From assembly GCA_029339505.1 (NCBI GenBank), contig JAQISU010000022.1, positions 17,551,001-17,615,000 on the forward strand: a stretch of 64,000 bases of DNA. The letters run 5' to 3'. A program made the position numbers and the translations under genes. The stretch is from Unio delphinus (taxonomy: Eukaryota; Mollusca; Bivalvia; Unionida; Unionidae). Positions 1 through 17,100 of the stretch are shown here, piece by piece (position 1 is the stretch's first letter; each line of letters begins with the position of its first letter). Under the pieces are notes generated by a model. It saw only the letters and a list, made by a program, of their open reading frames with translations, did no database searches and was not told the origin of the DNA.

Positions 1-420
1 ATACTTGAAACAGCACCAGTTCTTGCAGCTCCAAATTTTGGTCAGTCTTTCAAATTATCTGTTGATGCAAGTGATGTTGGGGTTGGAGCGGTTTTAAATC
101 AAGAGGACAAAAATGGAATTGAACATCCAGTGTGTTATTTTTCTAGGAAATTGAATAAGCACCAGAAAAATTATTCAATAATCGAGAAGGAATGTTTGGC
201 GTTGATTTTGGCTCTGCAACATTTTGAAGTTTATTTAAGTTCAGCTCCTTCTTCGATTATAGTTTTTAGTGACCACAACCCCCTTACTTTCATCGGCAAG
301 ATGAAAAACAAAAACCAAAGATTGCTGAGATGGAGTTTGTTATTACAAGAATATAATCTTGATATCAGGCACATAAAAGGAAAAGATAATATAATTGCAG
401 ATGCTCTTTCCCATGTATAA
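1..420 (+). pseudogene. 3' end of LTR-retrotransposon pol: end of RT plus RNase H (Gmr1-like)
   Basis: The frame is open from the window edge to a stop at 418-420, so the 5' part lies outside. It encodes the RT-RNase H junction of Ty3/gypsy-type pol: the DASDVGVGAVL motif at codons 21-31, then CYFSRKLNKHQKNYS, IEKECLALILAL, FSDHNPL and IADALSHV at the end. In ordinary Ty3/gypsy elements an integrase follows the 'ADALS' motif. Here the frame stops and a polypurine tract plus LTR follow within about 100 bp, with no room for integrase. That fits Gmr1-like elements, in which integrase lies upstream of RT. A simple integrase deletion is the alternative. The visible part has no internal stop, so it could belong to a fairly intact copy. 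RNase H would degrade the RNA template during reverse transcription. Confidence 0.8.
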
Positions 421-509
421 TTCATTATATTGTGTAATTTTTAATTTCAGATGTAAATTGGTTTGTGATAAAAAGAAAGTTTTATCATATAAACCTTTCT
501 TTTTATTTT

Positions 510-520
510 ATGGGGGAAGG
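510..520 (+). other. Polypurine tract priming plus-strand synthesis
   Basis: A short G/A run (gggggaagg) sits directly before the TGTTACG that opens the LTR, the expected position of the plus-strand primer of an LTR retrotransposon. Confidence 0.7.
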
Positions 521-1337
521 TGTTACGGCTATTGGATTTAATTTTATTTATTTTTAATTATTGGGTCCAAAATTGTCATTTAGGATTTATTATTCATTAA
601 ATGGGAAATTTTTCTAGAAAATTCAGTTAACCTGTACTTTACTGATAAACAGGCTGACCTTGGCTTACAGTGGTCTAGTTCCTGACCTTGCTTTAGACAT
701 TGTCAACAGGTCTTCAATTTCATTGGTTAATTTCGGGGACAACATTTTATAAGTGAATGATTTCCTTCTAGAACATTCCATTATTACGTGACTAGGTGAA
801 GGTAGACTCTTCCTCTGACCTTCTATCAATTTCTAGAAAAGCGCGTGATTACTTGTTTACTTCAGAAAAACAATATATATAGCTGTGTTTTAAAAGCTAA
901 CTTTAGTAGAATATAAATTGGGCTTATTTTAAAGAAGTTGTGTATTTTCTGTTTGAGTTTAATATCTTGTTCTGGACTGTGTCAATTCGTTGGAAAAGAA
1001 GAATTATTCTATTTATCCGGAAAAGGACATATGTTTCATAATTTCATCTGGATGATTTAAAAACAAGAACTGTACCACGTGACATTGTCAGCCATTTTGG
1101 ATTACATCGTCAAGATTCGAACCTGGAACTATTAGAACATTTATTTATCAGGACTTGAAATTCCATTAGTGGATTATTTTGTGAATTCTATATTTGTTGG
1201 ATTTGATTCTCTAAAACCGTAAGTTTATTTATTTTATGAAAATAATTGTACTTAATAAAATCATTGTTAAAGTTATACAAGCTTGTTAGTTTTCACTCTT
1301 TCTGTGTTGCTGCTTATTCGAGCCTAAGCACGTAACA
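521..1337 (+). mobile_element. 3' LTR of a Gmr1-like retrotransposon (817 bp)
   Basis: The segment begins TGTTACG and ends CGTAACA, a 7-bp inverted terminal repeat with the TG...CA ends typical of LTRs. A TATATATA box lies at 874-881 and an AATAAA at 1254-1259. The last 100 bp (ttacaagcttgtt..., then ...cacgtaaca) resembles LTR remnants near 11.8 kb and 45.9-46.0 kb, so several copies of one superfamily have landed in this window. The start is fixed by the polypurine tract and the end by the terminal repeat. The 5' LTR is outside the window. Confidence 0.75.
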
Positions 1338-1640
1338 GAAACCATATATCCATATCAGGGTTAACATAAACTGAATCACCATCAGTCTCTTGACCTAGTG
1401 TGATCATTGAGACACTGTGCTGCTGAACATCTGACCAGTTCTCTCCACTTGTCTCAATCATGTGCCAATGCCTCTCTCACCGCAAAACTTTTCCTGGTCC
1501 ATTCTGTGATGTTGCCAGTCCACTTTTTGTCTGTCTACCTATCCTTTGCCACCCGGTCCCTGGACTCTACCCTGAAGTACTGATGTGGATAGACTTTGGC
1601 TCCAGTGACAAGGCCATACCATTTCCGCTTTCTCTTTTTG

Positions 1641-1897
1641 GAGGGGCCCAGAGTGGCCGAGTGGTCTAAAGCGATGTCCGTTACGGACCACTGCCATCTC
1701 ACCTCTGTCTGCGTGTGTTCGAGTCTAAGATTCGGCAAATGTAGTTATGTGAGAAAGCTTGCCAGTAGCTACTCGTGGGTCGGTGGTTCTTTCCGGGGTG
1801 TGTCCGGTTTCTTCCTCCACCATTAATACTGCCCGCCATGTATAGCCTATATTGTGCTGAAAAATGGCGTTAAACCATAAAAAACAAACAAAACAAA
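1641..1897 (+). mobile_element. tRNA-derived SINE inserted in the LINE, 11-bp target duplication
   Basis: The head carries an A-box-like tggccgagtgg (1653-1663) and a B-box-like gttcgagtct, as in RNA polymerase III promoters of tRNA origin. The body ends in atggcgttaaa followed by an A/C-rich tail. The 11-bp sequence ttctctttttg occurs at 1630-1640 and again at 1898-1908, flanking the element exactly: a target-site duplication. A diverged second copy lies at about 55500-55735. Confidence 0.85.
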
Positions 1898-2832
1898 TTC
1901 TCTTTTTGACAGTGGTGAGAAGGCTTTCATATTGGCCTACTTTGTGCCTTATAGTGTTACAAACTTCTTCATTTGTGATGTGGTACATGTAACAGATGCC
2001 ATGGATGGTTCTGGAGCATCTCATTTCAAGTGCCTAGATTCAATGTTGTAATTCTGTTGTCTGGGTCCAGGCCTCACATGAATACAAAAGATTGAGATGA
2101 TCAGTGTTCTCAATAGACTGATTTTAGTTTTCAGACAGATATTCTTGTCTCTCCAGATGGGTTTTAGCTTTGACATAGCTGCTATTTTTTGTGCTGCTCA
2201 TGACAAAATTTCTGCTCTAGATCCTCCCTCTTCGGTGATTATGGAACAAAGATATTTGGAATGGCCCACTGCTTCCAGTTCCTGTCCTCTGACTTTAATA
2301 TTAGCTAAGATTTGTTTGCCATTATTTTTTTTATCAGCTTGTTTTCTCTGACCTTATCTTCATGTCAAATCTGGAAGATGATTCATCCAGGTTCTTCACT
2401 AAGGTGAGAAGCTTGTCTTTACTGCCTGACAGTCCATCAATGTCATCTGCAAAGCGGAGGTTGGTGATGTTATGCCCTCCAATGCCTACAATCCATCAGT
2501 GATTTTCCAGGGCTTCGCTTATGATGCACTCTAAGTGGATGTTGAAAAGTATGGGCAACTGGAAAGAGACAGCCTTGATGTACTCCGGCTGTTGTATGGA
2601 ACCAGTCCTCCACAGAACCTTGAGCAATTACTGCATTGGTAGCCTTGGCATACAACTTGATGGTATTGGTCAACTTTTGGCCCATGTTGTACTTCTTTTT
2701 CATTATGGCCCACAATGCCTTATGCTACACTCTGTCAAAGGTCTGATAGATGTCTTGTTGATGTTGCGAGTACTTTTCACACAGAACCCTGAGATTGAAT
2801 ATTTGTTCTCTTTGCTTCTTCCTGTCTGCCAG

Positions 2833-2923
2833 AGGTGACAGCTTTTGAAGATGTTCATTTCAGTAGAGCTCTAAAAATAAAGGAGCAGGAAGCAAGGGAG
2901 ACAGATATTTAAGTGTTAGTTAA
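2833..2923 (+). repeat. 91-bp segment, copy 1 (inside the LINE)
   Basis: About 95% identical to 3439-3529 in the same orientation. It interrupts the LINE coding homology between the regions before and after it, so it is an insertion or gene-conversion tract, not LINE sequence. In this copy the plus-strand reading frame has a stop. Confidence 0.7.
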
Positions 2924-3438
2924 CCCTGCCTGTTCTTCGGCAATTATTGCTTCTGCTTGAGATTTCAGTCTGTTCAAGATGATCTTCACCTTACTAGCAT
3001 GGCTGATCAAACTGATAGTTTGATAAATTTGGCACAGTTTGAGATTGCCTTTTGGGGGCAGTGTTATAATCTGTGACTGGGTCCACTGTATTGGCCATTC
3101 ACCTGTCTGCCAGATCTTGTTGCAAATTTTTGTTAGTAGCTCTATCGCTGATTCATCCCTCCCCCATTCTTGATAAGTTAAGCTGGGATGTTGTTTACGC
3201 CAGAAAGTTTATGTTAGTGTAAAATAATATTTTGGAGCAGATGTTTCCAAAACATAATATATGTGAGATCTGGAAAATTGTAAATAGCAGACACAAAGAT
3301 CAATTCCCCAACATCTTCAAGCTGACAAAGCTAGCTATACATATGCACTTCAGAAGGGAACACAGAAAAATATTCAAATACAGATAAGGAACAGAGTATG
3401 ATCAGAAATAGTTTACAGATAAATACTTTTACAACCAA

Positions 3439-3529
3439 AGGTGACAGCTTTTGAAGATATTCATTTCAGTAGAGCTCTAAAAGTAAAGGAGCAGGAAGCA
3501 AGGGAGACAGATACTGAAGTGTTAGTTAA
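3439..3529 (+). repeat. 91-bp segment, copy 2 (coding-like)
   Basis: Direct-repeat partner of 2833-2923. Here the plus-strand frame is open and looks coding: VTAFEDIHFSRALKVKEQEA, then RETDTEVLVKY and a stop. About 60 bp further on, 3592-3656 is preceded by a long pyrimidine tract ending in cttccag and is followed by gtaac. It encodes DKGRSHTHDKILAAYLLKLY. The two could be exons of an unrecognised gene or a captured gene fragment. Confidence 0.45.
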
Positions 3530-4309
3530 ATATTAAATAATGACCATTTCCTCCCCCCCCACCTTTCCATTCTATTCTCCCTGTCTTCCAGTGACAAAGG
3601 GCGAAGTCACACTCATGATAAAATCCTGGCAGCATATCTCCTTAAATTGTACATGGGTAACAAATTTGGTATGATCTTTTTATGCAGAAATATTTAACCA
3701 GTGAATGAAGGTGCTGATGGAATAAATAAAATGAGTACAAAATCAGCAAGGGGACAGATTTTAAAATGCTCAAGATTATCACCTTGTTTAACATTTTAAA
3801 ACAAATATAGAACAGGTCTGGGTGTTGTCAATAGTTTTCCTTCTTCACTAACAGATACGTACCAGTGGCCACAGCAGTCTTTTGCATATGCTGGAAGTGT
3901 CTCTGTCAGTTGCCTCTGATGATATACGGGATGGTGCATTAGACCCATTCTACATCTGATCTCGAAGGTTGATAACGTAAAAGAGTCAAACGATCCCCAC
4001 TTTCAGAAAGTAGAGAAATGGCTTGCATGACTTCAATTGTCATTTACTCTAACATACATAACTAGCAAGTACCCGGCATGCGTTGCAATGCCACTCAAAG
4101 AAAGAAAGTGTTTGTGTTTTAATATACTATTTGACTGGTTTCTGGAAAGCATCTCAGATTATTTAGTGATATTTATCGAGCCCACAATAAGTGGTTACCT
4201 TACCGAAGGCGTTTTAGATATCGCTACCGATTATGAATTTCATACTTTTACGTCATCATAGTTTCAGCCAATCCAGACCGTGTTCGATCACGTGACATAT
4301 CTAAGGCAC

Positions 4310-4931
4310 CTACAGTTCACACCGAACACACGTGATTTTAGGTATCGCTACCAATTATGAATTTCATACAGCTGTTGCCCTTGAACTTTAAATGTTGGCA
4401 TGTATTTCTTGTGCATGATATTTGTTGCACCGAACGATGTCATTTGGAAACATGAATTGTACTTCCATATTTTGCCAAGAAATGTTTCGATTGGCTTGTG
4501 TCACCTGATACCAACGTTGATAATGGTTCGGGTGGTGAATGTAATTCTGGCAATTTCACTTTTCCACCCGCGCAGCATATTCCTGGTGTTTCATTCTTAA
4601 ATTTGAGGGCATTGCAATACACGCATAATTTATCCATTTTTCCAATAAGCACACTTGGATGAAGACTGTAATCATAATTAGCATTGTAATGGAATGCACT
4701 AAGATTTAAATCAGCGTGCATTGTTCGTCTGGATTGATCAGTGCGAACTTGAACGGTTTGCAATCTTGCTTCCCGTTGCTCATCTGTTTCAGATGATCGG
4801 GTTTGAGCAGTGCGAACTCGAACGGTTTCCAATCTTGTTTTCTGTTGCTCGTCTGTTTCTGAAGCTCGTGATGCCTTTATCTTTCATGCATGAGGTGTAG
4901 ATTGACCAATAGCTTTTCGTTTAGATGGCAT
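4310..4931 (-). pseudogene. N-terminal part of Helitron Rep/Hel protein
   Basis: The minus-strand ATG at 4929-4931 begins MPSKRKAIGQSTPHA and then a stop. The frame resumes with two imperfect copies of a TSETDEQREARLQTVQVRT-type repeat (about 4740-4870), then DLNLSAFHYNANYDYSLHPS, MDKLCVYCNALKFKNETPG with a C-x2-C pair, and KVKLPELHSPPEPLSTLVSG. After a frameshift near 4475 the match continues in another frame (TSFGAT, then MPTFKVQGQ). This is the conserved region upstream of the 'Helitron_like_N' domain in animal Helitrons. The stop and frameshift make it non-functional. The longest intact piece is 4440-4832. Confidence 0.75.
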
Positions 4932-5345
4932 AATTGATTTGACAGTGAAAGTAATGCTTTGTAATGACTATTACAAATTCACACCGCGATTGTATGATGT
5001 AACCATGGCGCGAACCAAACGTAACTAAGTAAACATGACGTATCTAAGGAGCCTACAGTTCACACCGAAGACACGCGAAATTAGGTATCGCTACAGTGTT
5101 CGATCACGTGACGTATTTAAGGCGCCTACAGTTCGATCATGTGACGTATCTAAGGCGCCTACAGTTCACAGCGAACACATGGTAAATGTCGCAAAACTAT
5201 ATGAAATACACACATTTGTTAATTGTACAATTTAAATGGTTGTACTAATTCAGAAACCTTCGCAGGCGTGCACAGAACAACTCACCAAAGTTTTATCGCA
5301 ATCGGATGAACGGTATAGGAACGCATACGACACAAACAAACATTC

Positions 5346-5348
<3 letters not shown>

Positions 5349-5411
<63 letters not shown>
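5349..5411. repeat. (TA)n microsatellite at the Helitron 5' end
   Basis: About 31 uninterrupted TA units, immediately outside the Helitron 5' leader. Confidence 0.95.
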
Positions 5412-5415
<4 letters not shown>

Positions 5416-6600
5416 TCAAAACTAATAATCACCTGTTGAGAACAAAATCTCAATTAGAAAAACATCAGAATAATGCACAGTGCAATATCAGAAGATAAAA
5501 CTGTTGAAAACCACTCTTTTATTGTGGATTATATTAAAATGGTAACCAGTTACATACAGTGTGTACATGTCTATGTTCTGTGCTCACACATATGTTTCTC
5601 TGCAATCTATGTAAAGGAGTGCAGTTTTTAATTTCTGGATGCAAGATATTCCAACAGCTTAGTCCTCAGTACCATAGCTTATCTGTCAGTTAAAATTCTG
5701 CGGTGTCAGGACAAGGGAGGGTGCGCAGTTTCCAAAAAGCAAGTATGAGGCATTTAGTGTGTCCGCTAAGCCTAACAGACACAATGCACAGTATTTTAGT
5801 GAGATTAGGTGAACTTACATATTTAGTTCCAGACAGAAAAGGAAAATAATAGAAATGTTAACTGACTTTTAGTGTATTGTGACCAAACTGATCAAAAGAA
5901 TAATTACACCTGTCTTGACACCTCATTTTAATAACCTTTATTGTGCAATGTCAAACATTAGTCAGTTCATTGTGAAATAAGATTAAGATGTGTTGCTCTT
6001 GCTTTAGGTTATACTGCTTTTCATGCATGTATTTGCAATTAAAATCTAAGGTCAATAGCCACAGGATACAAAAGTGTTTTGAAAGGTATTAATATCATAA
6101 AAAATGTGTGTTCTCAGGGAATGAATGCCATGGCCCAAAATAGAAGGAATTATAGCTACCATCCACATACAAAAGTCAGTCAGAATAAAGTTCTTAATTA
6201 ATAGTTAAAGGCCATATAATTCAGCTGGTCAACTAAGCTGCGGTGCAAATCTGGTCTTTGACACGGGTTTCTCTAAACACCCCAAGACTCTCCAAGAACA
6301 CCTTAACTTTACATAATACTCACTTAAAATTTCAACAACAGCACAAAAAACCGAAAACAAACAAACAAAAAAAAAAAATCTGCGAATATTTAGCGATATT
6401 TTGTGTAACAGGAAAATTAGTAAGATCAGGAGTTGCCAAGGGAAACAAATCCCGTTTTGATGAAGAGTGTTCCGATTCAAAAACATGAATATTAATTAAC
6501 ATTTGTAAATAATTAGCAATACCATAAATAAGTCATTAAATAAATTAAACAAAATGGCAAATTTATTGTATATAAAATTATTTGTTTATCTCTATAACAA
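5412..6600. other. No gene seen
   Basis: AT-rich sequence with no coding signal I can support. A 19-bp stretch at 6270-6288 (tctctaaacaccccaagac) recurs inverted within the coding exon at 6783-6999. An AATAAA on the minus strand at 6621-6626 probably serves the gene just upstream. Confidence 0.5.
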
Positions 6601-6782
6601 TTTAACTATCCCTTCATTCCTTTATTTTGACAAATATTAACATGAAGCCTAAATAATTCAACAATTCAAATAAATGAGAAAAGTATGGAACATCACCATT
6701 TAATGAGGAAATTGTTTAATATAAGATATTTGATACATAGAGTTAGTTTCCATAGATTATCAGAAATTGAGATATCAACCAA

Positions 6783-7401
6783 TCATTGATAGCAACAATG
6801 TCTGTATGAGTGTTTCTTTTCTTTTTTTTTCGCTTCATGGTCCGTTTTTGCGAGATTTGGTGCTAATATATGCAATATTGGGGTGGTCTTGGGGTGTTTA
6901 GAGAGACTGCTTTGACACTGTTCTTTAATGACACGAGTAATGTCAGAAACAAATGCAGCAAACAACTGGTTGGTCTGTAGACCGTGGTAAATCATGATGC
7001 TGCAAAATGTTTATAATTTACTTTAATACAAAATGTTCTAGTCCTGTACAAAAATACTGTACAACTTTTTCAATTGCAATGCCCTTCTCTGCTTAAAAAA
7101 ATCTTGGAACATGAAAGTGATTGTCATGTGAGTGAGCTTATTATCTGGAGGGTGTAAATAATCTTAGTTACTTTTCATAAACCACAGGTATTAAGTTATT
7201 TTCCATGTCCACTGCAGTTAAGACTCAAGTGTTATTTAACAATTGCAATATAAACTGAAGTCATGAACACATCTCTTGTAGTATGCATGCTTCTTACCAT
7301 AGGAAGTCGTTATCTTTATCTTCGTATGTACCGGGTACTCCGCTGTACACCGGCGGCTGAGCTCGCTTCCGACGACGGTTTGCTTGTGTGCGACCAGCCA
7401 T
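6783..7401 (-). CDS. Two-exon gene for a 106-aa basic protein, unrecognised
   Basis: Exon 1 coding runs 7401-7298 on the minus strand. It starts ATG and encodes MAGRTQANRRRKRAQPPVYS and on through GTYEDKDNDFL, ending CTATG|gtaagaag, a near-consensus donor. Exon 2 begins at 6999 after the acceptor ...cattttgcag and runs to a TGA at 6783. Joining them completes a Cys codon and keeps one frame across 321 nt, giving 106 aa. Exon 2 encodes IMIYHGLQTNQLFAAFVSDI, then SLSKHPKTTPILHILAPNLA and a Lys-rich C-terminus (EAKKKEKKHSY). AATAAA lies about 160 nt past the stop. The Arg/Lys-rich N-terminus suggests a nuclear or nucleolar location (inference). No signal peptide or membrane segment is visible. 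I do not recognise the family. It is head to head with XRCC2. Confidence 0.6.
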
Positions 7402-7897
7402 TGTACAGAAACCTCACAACCAACCAATGCTACTGTTTTGACATTGCACGGAATGCGGTAACTCATCTATGTCAACTGCACATTTCAATAAATACTACCG
7501 GTTGTTGAAAGTATCTGAACGCTTGCATACACAATATTCAGTAACTAATTTGACGCAAAATGCTTAATTCGGAAAATAATCCAATGTTTAACTTGTATGA
7601 TCAACTTTCAAGTTTTTAATGAAGGTCCTGCGCAGAAACCTCTTCCGGTTCTTACACCTACAACGTTGAGAAACAAAAATAATAATTGCGGTTGATTACG
7701 ACTAAAATTTAATTTTATTTAAAGTGATCTATTTTTTGGAGAAAACAAAGACTTTCCATTGCAGATTTTTTTACTGGCAAGAAATGATTAGAATTTTTCA
7801 ATTTAATAGACGCTAAGTGGCTCTATGGCTATAAGTGAACACACCTGGCTGATTGTATAGCGAACCAGTGTGTATTTCAAGATAATCAAGTAGTACA
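7402..7897. promoter_or_regulatory. Probable bidirectional promoter between the 106-aa gene and XRCC2
   Basis: Only 496 bp separate the two divergent start codons. The interval holds a cttccgg site at 7642-7648, the core bound by ETS-family factors such as GABP that often drive divergent housekeeping and DNA-repair promoters. No TATA box stands out. Assignment as promoter is inference from geometry. Confidence 0.5.
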
Positions 7898-13670
<5,773 letters not shown>

Positions 13671-14157
13671 TAATTAAAAAAATATTTACATTTGAGATAT
13701 TTAATTTCTATAGACCAACCATAAGATGGAGCAATCTCTGCATCCATATAATTGTTCCCAATGTCATCTCCATCTATTTGCTCAAGTTACTCTTGTTATT
13801 GTGACTTGAAGACAAGTCTGTTTTGCAACATAACTTTGTTCAATCATAAATTCCTTGACCAAACTTTGTAGGTAGCATGCAGTTAAGGTAGGTAAAAAAA
13901 ACTATAGAGTTTGGATCTAAATGTCAACAGACAAGTCAAATAAAATATAATGCATTTTTCATTGGAATTTTAACTCAAGACCCCATATATTGTTCAGAGG
14001 TAAAGGTCATTGAGACCCATTGGTCAGTAATCTCAACTATCCATACCATACTAAAATACACAGGTCTATTAAACATGGGATGTTGAAAAATGTCAGAATT
14101 AAAATAGTCTTGGTTGAATTTGGTAAACATATTGGTATTTATATCACAAATTTGGTA
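13671..14157. other. 3' flank of XRCC2, no other gene seen
   Basis: Contains the likely XRCC2 poly(A) signal (13939-13944), then unique AT-rich sequence up to the satellite. Confidence 0.5.
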
Positions 14158-17100
14158 AATTTAATACTGGTACTTATTGCACAGTAACCATACCACATGT
14201 CAACTTTATTGTACATGAAATAATTTGAATTTAACACTGGTACTTATTGCACAGTAACCATACCACATATCAACTTTATTGTACATAAAATAATTTGAAT
14301 TTAACACTGGTACTTATTGCACAGTAACCATACCACATATCAACTGTTGTACATGAAATAATTTGAATTTAACACTGGTACTTATTGCACATTAACCATA
14401 CCACATGTCAACTTTATTGTACATGAAATAATTTGAATTTAACATTGGTATTTATTGCACAGTAACCATACCACATGTCAACTTTATTGTACATAAAATA
14501 ATTTGAATTTAACACTGGTACTTATTGCACAGTAACCATACCACATATCAACTGTTGTACATGAAATAATTTGAATTTAACACTGGTACTTATTGCACAG
14601 TAACCATACCACATGTCAACTTTATTGTACATGAAATAATTTGAATTTAACAATGGTACTTATTGCACAGTAACCATACCACATATCAACTGTTGTACCT
14701 GAAATAATTTGAATTTAACACTGGTACTTATTGCACAGTAACCATACCACATGTCAACTTTATTGTACATGACATAATTTGAATTTAACACTGGAATTTA
14801 TTGCACAGTAACCATACCACATGTCAACTTTATTGTACATGAAATAATTTGAATTTAAGACTGGTACTTATTGCACAGTAACCATACCACATGTCAACTG
14901 TTGTACATGAAATAATTTGAATTTAACACTGGTACTTATTGCACAGTAACCATACCACATGTCAACTTTATTGTACATGAAATAATATTCTTTACTCTTA
15001 ACCTATAGTATTGCACAGTAACCATACCACATGTCAACTTTATTGTACATGAAATAATTTGAATTTAAGACTGGTACTTATTGCACAGTAACCATACCAC
15101 ATGTCAACTTTATTGTACATGAAATAATATTTTTTACTCTTAACCTATAGTATTGCACAGTAACCATACCACATGTCAACTTTATTGTACATGAAATAAT
15201 TTGAATTTAACACTGGTACTTACTGCACAGTAACCATACCACATGTCAACTTTATTGTACATGAAATAATTTGAATTCAACACTGGTACTTATTGCACAG
15301 TAACCATACCACATGTCAACTTTATTGTACATGAAATAATTTGAATTTAACACTGGTATTTATTGCACAGTAACCATACCACATGTCAACTTTATTGTAC
15401 ATGAAATAATTTGAATTTAACACTAGTACTTATTGTACATTAACCATACCACATGTCAACTTTATTGTACATGAAATAATTTGAATTCAACACTGGTACT
15501 TATTGCACAGTAACCATACCACATGTCAACTTTATTGTACATAAAATAATTTGAATTTAACACTAGTACTTAGTGCACATTAACCATACCACATGTCAAC
15601 TTTATTGTACATGAAATAATTTGAATTTAACACTGGTACTTATTGCACAGTAACCATACCACATTTCAACTTTATTGTACATGAAATAATTTGAATTTAA
15701 GACTGGTACTTATTGCACAGTAACCATGCCACATTTCAACTTTATTGTACATGAAATAATATTTTTTACTCTTAACCTATAGTATTGCACAGTAACCATA
15801 CCACATTTCAACTTTATTGTACATGAAATAATTTGAATTTAACACTGGTACTTATTGCACAGTAACCATACCACATGTCAACTTTATTGTACATAAAATA
15901 ATTTGAATTTAACACTAGTACTTAGGGCACAGTAACCATACCACATGTCAACTTTATTGTACATGAAATAATTTGAATTTAACACTGGTACTTATTGCAC
16001 AGTAACCATTCCACATGTCAATTTTATTGTACATAAAATAATTTGAATTTAACACTGGTACTTATTGCACAGTAACCATACCACATGTCAACTTTATTGT
16101 ACATGAAATAATTTGAATTTAACACTGGTACTTATTGCACAGTAACCATACCACATGTCAACTGTTGTACATGAAATAATTTGAATTTAACACTGGTACT
16201 TATTGCACAGTAACCATACCACATGTCAACTTTATTGTACATGAAATAATATTCTTTACTCTTAACCTATAGTATTGCACAGTAACCATACCACATGTCA
16301 ACTTTATTGTACATGAAATAATTTGAATTTAAGACTGGTACTAATTGCACAGTAACCATACCACATGTCAACTTTATTGTACATGAAATAATATTTTTTA
16401 CTCTTAACCTATAGTATTGCACAGTAACCATACCACATGTCAACTTTATTGTACATGAAATAATTTGAATTTAACACTGGTACTTATTGCACAGTAACCA
16501 TACCATATGTCAACTTTATTGTACATGAAATAATTTGAATTCAACACTGGTACTTATTGCACAGTAACCATACCACATGTCAACTTTATTGTACATGAAA
16601 TAATTTGAATTTAACACTGGTATTTATTGCACAGTAACCATACCACATGTCAACTTTATTGTACATGAAATAATTTGAATTTAACACTAGTACTTATTGC
16701 ACATTAACCATACCACATGTCAACTTTATTGTACATGAAATAATTTGAATTCAACACTGGTACTTATTGCACAGTAACCATACCACATGTCAACTTTATT
16801 GTACATAAAATAATTTGAATTTAACACTAGTACTTAGTGCACATTAACCATACCACATGTCAACTTTATTGTTCATGAAATAATTTGAATTTAACACTGG
16901 TACTTATTGCACAGTAACCATACCACATGTCAACTTTATTGTACATGAAATAATTTGAATTTAAGACTGGTACTTATTGCACAGTAACCATACCACATTT
17001 CAACTTTATTGTACATGAAATAATATTTTTTACTCTTAACCTATAGTATTGCACAGTAACCATACCACATTTCAACTTTATTGTACATGAAATAATTTGA

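Larger units (their letters stand above)
1342..3230 (-). pseudogene. Decayed non-LTR retrotransposon reverse transcriptase (LINE)
   Basis: Read on the minus strand in several frames, this matches the RT of mollusc LINEs. In order: a stretch like 'N(I)PAELIKNGG' (about 3170-3200), 'KLCQNYRTISLISHASKVM'-like sequence (about 3000-3060), the GVHQGC region (about 2520), then LRFADDIDGL with the catalytic ADD of the RT palm at 2420-2455. Further on come the C-terminal 'HITNEEVCNTIRH...LLTTVKKR' (1910-2000) and 'KRKRKWYGLVTGA' (1590-1630). Many stops and frameshifts show that it is dead. It is interrupted by a SINE (1641-1897) and by a 91-bp foreign segment (2833-2923). Its 3' end lies only a few bases from the LTR that ends at 1337. 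The LINE clade was not assigned. Confidence 0.75.
4062..5411 (-). mobile_element. Internally deleted Helitron
   Basis: On the minus strand the element ends in ...GCTAG at 4062, the CTRR end of Helitrons, followed by a T on that strand. An 18-nt hairpin (ggcat stem, plus coordinates 4076-4093) lies about 10 nt inside, as is typical. At the other end the minus strand reads AAATGAATGTTTGTTTGTG after a (TA)n tract, the 5' leader seen in many animal Helitrons. Inside is only the N-terminal coding region of the Rep/helicase protein; the Rep catalytic and helicase domains are missing. The exact 5' TC terminus is lost in the microsatellite. Confidence 0.75.

Noticed and set aside
2097..2838. Plus-strand ORFs of 84 and 105 aa
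   Set aside because: Shadows of the minus-strand LINE RT, which has the recognisable motifs.
7236..7508. ORFs of 76 and 81 aa over 7.2-7.5 kb
   Set aside because: They overlap exon 1 of the 106-aa gene in other frames; that exon has the start codon and donor site.
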